From assembly GCA_033032865.1 (NCBI GenBank), contig JAWHQI010000304.1:1339001-1403000 (forward strand): a stretch of 64,000 nt of DNA, read 5' to 3'. This DNA is from Dactylorhiza incarnata (Eukaryota > Streptophyta > Magnoliopsida > Asparagales > Orchidaceae). Shown piece by piece: positions 58,061-64,000 of the stretch (position 1 is its first letter; every line of letters starts with the position of its first letter). Both the position numbers and the translations under genes were made by a program. Below the pieces are notes generated by a model. The model saw nothing but the letters and a program-made list of their open reading frames with translations, was not told the origin of the DNA and made no database searches.

Positions 58061-58608
58061 AAAAGGCTCCGTTTGGGAGGACTTATTTTCATCGGTCAAG
58101 CGGTTACGACCGCATGAACCGGACCCTAATCAAGCGGTTTACTGCACCCAATTTCTTTGTTTTATTTCTTCACACAACGCAATAATTGTTGTTTCTATTA
58201 AAATCATGTCATTAAATATGACATATCAAGATATTTATTTTGGATATTTTTTTGTGAGCATCATTATCACAAATAAATAATGGCTCAATGTTGGTTCTTT
58301 ATGTATCCCTAATTTGTTTGAAAATTAGTGTCTACAGATACTTTTAATATTATTTAGTACTTTATTTATATTTTTAATAGCTTTAACATATGTAATAAAA
58401 TATTAAATTTAAACTCATACATTTATGACAATAAATAAATAATAATAAATTATAATATAATATCAGGGCATGTTATGTTCATTACATAAGTTCTAATAAG
58501 ATGAATATAATCTTACATTATGCTTCTAATATAAATTTGGGCCTCTCCAGGTACAACTAATGAATTAAATGGTTATATTCTATTAAGACTTTATTATATA
58601 ATAAAAAC

Positions 58609-58640
<32 letters not shown>

Positions 58641-59400
58641 GGAGAAAAGTGAGAGAGCCGATGAGAACAAAGCACAACTATGTTTTTTTTTAAATACGAA
58701 TGACAATGCACGGCCCCAGTGCAGATACTCGAGAGGAACTGCCGATGAGGAAGGCGAGGAAGTTTACCTCCAGGAAAGGGACTTTGCGGTGGGATAGGAA
58801 CGAATGAGAGTGATTTTCTGCTGGATTAGAACCGCTCGGAGGAACCGCGTGGGAGGAAGTCGACACATGGTGATCTCTAGAGGGGTAGGAGCGAATACGG
58901 GTTATCGATAATATTATATTTGCTTATATTAGTTATAATTTTTTTAATATAAACTTATATTTAGATAATATAAATAGAAGTTAATATAAATATAAGTTAT
59001 AATATATTTACTTATATTAGTTATAAAAATTATAGTTTACTTCGTATAAATAATAATTTAGGTGCTTGCAACAATTTGTCAGTTGAGTCTTTATTCAATA
59101 TATGATTGGTTGTGAGTTCAATCCCATGACAGAAAATTTCACAGGAAAAATGTATTTATAATAAATAGTATTAAATTTTCAATGTAGATATGAGCAAAAT
59201 CGTAATTTTACGTTGTAGGGCAGCTGTGATATGAAAATATAGGTCTATGACATCCTACCATAGTAAGTATATGAGCTCTAGTAAAATTAACATGAACCTC
59301 CACCATTACACCATGTAGGTAATCGGACGGCAAGATTTGATTTCAGCGTGATCGGACGGCTTATATTTAAGCGGTAGATATTTTTACATGAGCACTCTTT
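58061..59400. other. AT-rich intergenic region
   Basis: No gene recognised. An (AG)n microsatellite lies at about 58608-58648. A tRNA B-box-like AGTTCAATCCC near 59118 has no convincing A box. Confidence 0.5.
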
Positions 59401-59762
59401 AAATTATAGGGCGTTGTTGCGTGCACACCACTTTTCGCTTTGTGCACATTATTGATATGTGCACATCATAAATTTTATTTGTAGGTCAAGTTGTTAGAGA
59501 AACACCAAAATGAAAATTTATGTTTTTTTTTCATTCAATTACAAAAGTCTTTTCTTATACATTTAAAAATAACAAAAAAGAAACAAAATATAAGACATAA
59601 AATAAAATTTGATTTTTCTGCTTCAATTTCAAAAGTGTTCTTCCATTCTACATTTTAAAATAACAAAAGGGAAACAAAATATAAAGTCACAGGTAGAACA
59701 CAAAATATTCATATTCTATTTTTAGTTTATGTAGACCTGCATGAAAAATACATATATGAATA

Positions 59763-60040
59763 CTAGCAGCTCCGCACGGGCTTCGCCCGTGCTCGCTGCT
59801 CCCTGACGGCGGCCTGCGGCCGCCGTGACGGCGGCCTTCGGCCGCCTCCACACAGACTATGCCAAGCAGTAGCTGCGGCCCGCAAAGCCCGCCCGGAGCC
59901 TGCCCGGAGCCCGCCCGGAGCCCGCCCGACCCAGCCGTATTTCCGATGGCATAAGGGTAAAACACCCTTTGGTGCAAGGGTATTTTGGGAACACCCAATG
60001 TTGCACCAAAGAGTGTTTTTCACTTATAGAATAGTATAGA
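59763..60040 (-). mobile_element. Small non-autonomous Helitron
   Basis: 278 bp. On the minus strand it starts TCTATACTATTCTATAAG (60040), close to the plant Helitron 5' end, and ends with hairpin GCACGGGC-GAA-GCCCGTGC, then GGAGCTG and CTAG (59763). It lies between host A (60041) and T (59762), as Helitrons do. No target duplication, none expected. The GC-rich inside (GGCGGCC repeats) gives false frames. Confidence 0.8.
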
Positions 60041-60239
60041 TTAGTTATCCTTTAAATAAACAAAAATTTTGCGCGTTATAAAAAATTGAAGTATCAGTAT
60101 CTCTTGAATGATAACACCATATGTAAATCTGACCACTTAAGTTCCAAAATTCATTTGATCCCTGCAAGAGAAATAACAATTACATAGAGAAGTTGAATAT
60201 TAAGTAATGCAATTAGCCCAATTATAGTCCATACTCATC

Positions 60240-60661
60240 TGATCAAGGGTCGGCCAAATTTACTATGTCATCGTCCATCTGTTTGTGTAAATGCCAATTT
60301 GTTGCAACTGTTTCATGATAGCTCAACCACAGAGAGTATATAGGTGGAAGTGGACACCCTTCTTTCATCGACAAATGAATGAAATGATTATCATTGACAA
60401 AGCCAATAAAAATATCTTCTGGATTTCTGGAGATGCTGAATGTAATGGCAGAAATATGAATGACTGATATTTTGAGTAATGAACGAAGATGACATTATAG
60501 CAAGATGCAACTATTAGACCAATATCTGGCATGGACATCCAATTTTCAAGCGCCGCTGGAGTTGCAAAACAATTTAGAGACTCGATTAACTCATACCGTC
60601 TGCCATCTCCATATATATGAGTAATGAAAGATAGTATCAGTAATGAATTCAGATCCCACAT
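60240..60661 (-). pseudogene. OTU-like cysteine protease C-terminal fragment
   Basis: On the minus strand, RYELIESLNCFATPAALENW and WMSMPDIGLIVASCYNVIFV lead, after a 1-nt frameshift near 60425, into GFVNDNHFIHLSMKEGCPLP and SLWLSYHETVATNWHLH. This resembles the C-terminal part of OTU-like domains found in plant transposon proteins; the NHF segment would carry the catalytic His. The catalytic Cys region is absent. Either a relic of the element's own gene or a captured piece. Confidence 0.55.
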
Positions 60662-61529
60662 CTACAGATGAAATATTTTTGGGATCTTCATTACCCCTAT
60701 ATCTGAACTTATATTTAACACAAGCTAATAACCCTTGAAATTTGTAAAATCAAACACACGTAAACATTACAATTTCCTTCCAATGCAATTCAAAAAAAAA
60801 ATTTTCAACAAAACATGCGTTTCAACACTTAAAAATTCAACAACAAACGCAATTCACTACCATGAAAGTCAGTATTATACTTGAGTTTTTTTGAGGAGGA
60901 ATGACCAAGCAATTAACCAAGCTAAACAATTTTTGCATACAAAAAAGAATAAATTAAACACCTCACTACAATCTCTAGATCAAGACAAATCAACAAAAAA
61001 ATATCGAAATTAGATATCTTAGGCATAAAAGTTATCAGAAATAGCATTGACTGGAAATTTTAGCATGAAAAGTTTTTTTGGAGCTGAAGAATTTTTGATT
61101 TGCAGTGGAAGAACTGATCCGTACTATGGAACCCACCGGAACTGAAGCTTGGAGGAGACGGGAGATAATCGGCACTGGACCCATGATTTGCCCGGCGGAT
61201 CTTCAGGAATCGACATTGGACCCTCCACGAAACGGTGCATGGCAGAACTACAAGAATTGGTCGTGAAAGGGATCTCAAGCAAAGGACGGCGGCGGGCGAC
61301 TGAACTCCGACGAACGGCGGGCGGCGTACCTCCTCCAAAAGATGTGCGGCGAAAATGGCGAGGAATGAGGGTTCGGGAGAGTTGCGGCCTTGCGGGAGAA
61401 TAAAGGAGCGGGGTGTGCGCTTAGGTTTAGGCTGGTTGGGGTTGGAAAATAAAACTATTAATGTTTAATTTTTGATTTTGATGTGCACAAAGCGAGAAGT
61501 GGTGTGCACGTAACAACGCCCAAATTATA

Positions 61530-62378
61530 TGCATGTTTAAGGAGCATTGAAATGAATAATCAATACAAATAATTCTCCATTTTTAATACTTGAATCCAAG
61601 AGCTAAAATAATCTTTCATATATTTCCAAAGTTATTGTCTTCATCAATTACATAAAAGCCAAAATGAATTGCCTTCACTGGGGATTCATGAGATTGCCCC
61701 CTTCCAAATTGCTCGTCTGCTTTCGTGCGCACCAGCAACCGGCATGGCAGTACACGAAAAAGGATATCTGAGGACCACGGCTTCATTCATAAGCGGATAT
61801 AGCTGGCACGCCTCTTACCGAGCAACCACTTTCCTCGGATTTTGCCCATTTTGTTTTGAATGAATGAAGTGATCTGATATTTGGGAGCGAGGCCGATGCA
61901 ATTCTAGCAAGCCAAGCTTTGGGCGCGGTTGAATCTTCGTTTGCATAAATATAAGAGGCCAATGTTTTCGAGCGAGAAATCGCCATTATAAGATTTCAAA
62001 CAATGATGTGAAGCAATTGCGTGATTCATTTTACAAGAAAAGAGGAGATGGTTTATGTTAAGTAAATATGCTTTAGAACTTAGCCGACAAATTATAAACG
62101 ACGGCAAGTATAGAGCCAGATGTATCCCTAATACTCGATTAGAGCCAGCAAATTATATATCCCAGGTTGGCGAGTCATGATTGCCGATTTTAGAACGGGG
62201 AGTATTTATAGAGATAAGAAATTGGGCACAATATGTTATATAACTTCAGTTTTGGCTTTAGAGATCTTAAAAAGAATTGATTAGCAGAGGGTTGAGCCTG
62301 GATGAGATATCATAAACGAAAATTGAATATTAAGCGAGATTTAAATTCTGCTGGATGAGAAGTGTAAGCGTAGGATTG
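61530..62378. other. Unassigned region
   Basis: No recognised gene. The minus frame 61986-61783 (67 codons, beginning MAISRSKTLASYIY) overlaps a plus frame and shows no domain. Confidence 0.45.
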
Positions 62379-63053
62379 TGTTGAATATTGAAGTGGGATA
62401 GGCGAGTGGAGGAGGCTCCTGTTGGGCGAGTGGAGGCAGGAGGAGGTGAAGTTGGCGAGTGCATTCAGCTATGCGAGTGGAGGTGTGAACTTGCAAATGT
62501 GTGTTTGCTGAGTGGAGTATGAGGTGACAAGTGCAAAGTTTGAGGTTGCCAAGGCTTGAAGGAGTGTGTGCATGCAGTGACAGTTGGCGAGTGGAGATGC
62601 TGTGCTGAAATTGGCGAGTGGGCCTTGTGCTCCAGGCTAGTGGAGGAAGTGGGCCTTGTAGTGGGCTGCCAAGAGAAGCTGGGCTGCTCTCACACCTTGC
62701 CGAGTAGAAGTTGGAGGGGGTGGCTGCCACGTGATCTTGCCAAGTGGATGAAGAGGGGGAGTTGCTGTCTTGTTACAAGCGAGTTGGAGTGCACTGTGAG
62801 GTGAAGAGTGCAAGGTTGAGTGAGTTGAAGTGGAGAGTGCGTTGACAAGCTCAACGACACCTAGTGGAGAAGCGGACCTTGTCCGCGACAAGTTTAGTTG
62901 TTTTTTATATATCATTCAGCTGACGTGAATCAAGGTGGATGCACCTTGTAGTCAGCTTCTCCTTGTTGTAATTCAATTGCCTAGTATAAAGAGTTCTTCG
63001 TTGTTTATTCATCGTTGGTTCCTTGTGACTGGTAGCATACAAAAAATTTAACA
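62379..63053 (+). repeat. 5' LTR of a Ty1/Copia element
   Basis: 675 bp from TGTTGAATATTG to TTTAACA, directly before the primer site. TATA box TATAAAG at 62985-62991. The middle repeats GGCGAGTGGAG many times (62400-62640). The start is inferred from the typical TGTTGA; the 3' LTR is outside the window. Confidence 0.75.
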
Positions 63054-63064
63054 TGGTATCAGAG
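63054..63064 (+). promoter_or_regulatory. Primer binding site, initiator tRNA-Met type
   Basis: TGGTATCAGAG begins immediately after the LTR, the usual plant Copia primer site. Confidence 0.88.
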
Positions 63065-63115
63065 GGAGGTTGCTGAAGCGGCGCGTGCTATCGAGGTTCA
63101 AGGTAGACATCCAAG

Positions 63116-64000
63116 ATGGACGGCGGAGGAGGATATGCGAGAGGACTAGGCATTGAGCTGCTCACCCAGACCAACTACAAGAAGTGGAAGTCATGCATGG
63201 AGAGCTACCTGCTTGGAGAGGACCTATGAGAGGTCGTTGGAGGAGAAGAGCAAGCAGAAGTGTTTCCTATCGATGACAATGGTCTAGCTGTGAGAGCGTG
63301 GAGGAAGACCAACGCTAAGGCGGAGTTCACCTTGAAGAGAGCAATCTCTCCTGACTTGTTCGACCACATCATGGGGTGCAAGTCAGCGTCAGAGATCTGG
63401 AGTGCCCTTGATGGGCTATTCAACAAGAAGAACGTAGCGCGGCTACAGTTCCTGGAGAATGAGTTGGCGCGGTCCACTCAGGGAGAGTTGTCGATATCCA
63501 CCTTCTTCCTAAAGGTGAAGAACTTATGTGCAGAGATCTCGGCCTTGGATCCTGACGAGCCGATCTCTGAGGCGAAGCTGAAGAGGCACATACTCCGAGG
63601 TCTGCGGAAGGAGTATGTTCCGTTTATCACATCTGTGCAAGGATGGGCTACTCAACCCACCTTACTGGAGCTGGAGAACCTGCTGTCGTCACAGGAGAGC
63701 TTGGCGAAGCAGATGGCAGGAGTGTCTATCTCAGGAGGAGATAGCGAGGCTTTGTTCTCAGGCAAGAGAAAGTCTTGGGACAAGAAAAAGAAGAACTCCG
63801 GAGATGGACCTTCAACGTCCTCTCAGGGAGTTAGGGAGAACTTCCTCCCCCCATATGACCAGAGGGGGAGACCCCTCTGCTTTGCCTGCAAGAAGTACGG
63901 GCACATGGCAAAGGAGTGCCGATCTAATATCAAGGCCGGTCATGTTGCTGAGAGAGGTGGAGACCATCAGAGAGGTGGAGACCATCGAAGAGGTGGAGTA
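63116..64000 (+). pseudogene. Copia Gag, one nonsense codon, runs off the window
   Basis: ATG 63116 opens a frame continuing to the window edge, broken only by TGA at 63227-63229. Gag features: LLTQTNYKKWKSCMESYLLG at the start, ALDGLFNKKNVARLQFLENE in the core, KLKRHILRGLRKEYVPFITS, and a CCHC zinc knuckle CFACKKYGHMAKEC near 63880. Arg/Gly/His-rich repeats follow (GGDHQRGGDHRRGG). The stop replaces the Trp normally found in this region, so decay is likely. Protease, integrase and RT would lie to the right. Confidence 0.88.

Larger units (their letters stand above)
59409..61521 (-). mobile_element. DNA transposon with 8-bp TSD and OTU-like fragment
   Basis: 2113 bp. Left GGGCGTTGTTGCGTGCACAC, reversed right GGGCGTTGTTACGTGCACAC; terminal repeats about 40 bp with few differences. 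Perfect 8-bp duplication AAATTATA (59401-59408, 61522-61529), the size usual for hAT. No transposase is visible. Contains an OTU-like coding remnant (60661-60240) and a nested Helitron (59763-60040). A GC-richer stretch at 61130-61400 may be a former promoter and leader. Confidence 0.8.

Overview
The window is nuclear DNA of a flowering plant. It shows nested Ty3/Gypsy retrotransposons of Athila and Tat type with plant tRNA-Asp primer sites, PIF/Harbinger, hAT and Helitron elements, MITEs, and one intron-rich host gene for a plant-type guanylate kinase. I cannot place the species or family. About 85-90% of the window is transposon-derived, and no rRNA, functional tRNA or CRISPR locus is visible.

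Layout, left to right. (1) 1-36665 is a nest. The oldest layer is a Tat-like, apparently non-autonomous Gypsy element whose 3' LTR is 35130-36665. Its 5' LTR is broken by two insertions: a further LTR (1-1733, cut by the window edge) and an Athila-like element on the minus strand (1884-29033, TSD GTAGC). The Athila element carries a solo LTR (3572-4959, TSD CTATT) and a second, plus-strand Athila element (10811-24514, TSD CATAA) that landed inside its reverse transcriptase reading frame. Hand-counted LTR differences (about 22 per 1.36 kb in the outer pair, about 22 per 2.74 kb in the inner pair) agree with this order. (2) 36666-49655 is DNA-transposon territory: a foldback element split by a non-autonomous Harbinger, a decayed hAT element containing a Harbinger fragment, and a nearly complete two-gene Harbinger element (44469-49655) with transposase and Myb/SANT-like genes. 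(3) 49656-58060 surrounds the host gene: several MITEs, a possible solo LTR, then guanylate kinase (CDS 53277-56280, ten coding exons, 377 aa), then a tandem duplication in which each copy caught a different MITE. (4) 58061-64000 holds an element with an 8-bp TSD (59409-61521) carrying an OTU-like protease fragment and a 278-bp Helitron, then the 5' end of a Ty1/Copia element (LTR 62379-63053, initiator-Met-type primer site, gag to the window edge).

How the parts work together. Each retroelement shows the expected cis-parts (LTR with TATA box, primer site, polypurine tract). None looks fully coding-competent: the youngest Athila polyprotein has two nonsense codons, the outer one has frameshifts and a 13.7-kb insertion, and the Tat-like one lacks RT and integrase. 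The most unusual content is a spliced antisense gene in the Tat-like element (35028 down to 32931), a Gag/protease ORF with scrambled domain order, arrays of tandem GC-rich hairpins in its LTRs, and kilobase-scale TG arrays sitting in the same 5'-UTR intron of two Harbinger elements.
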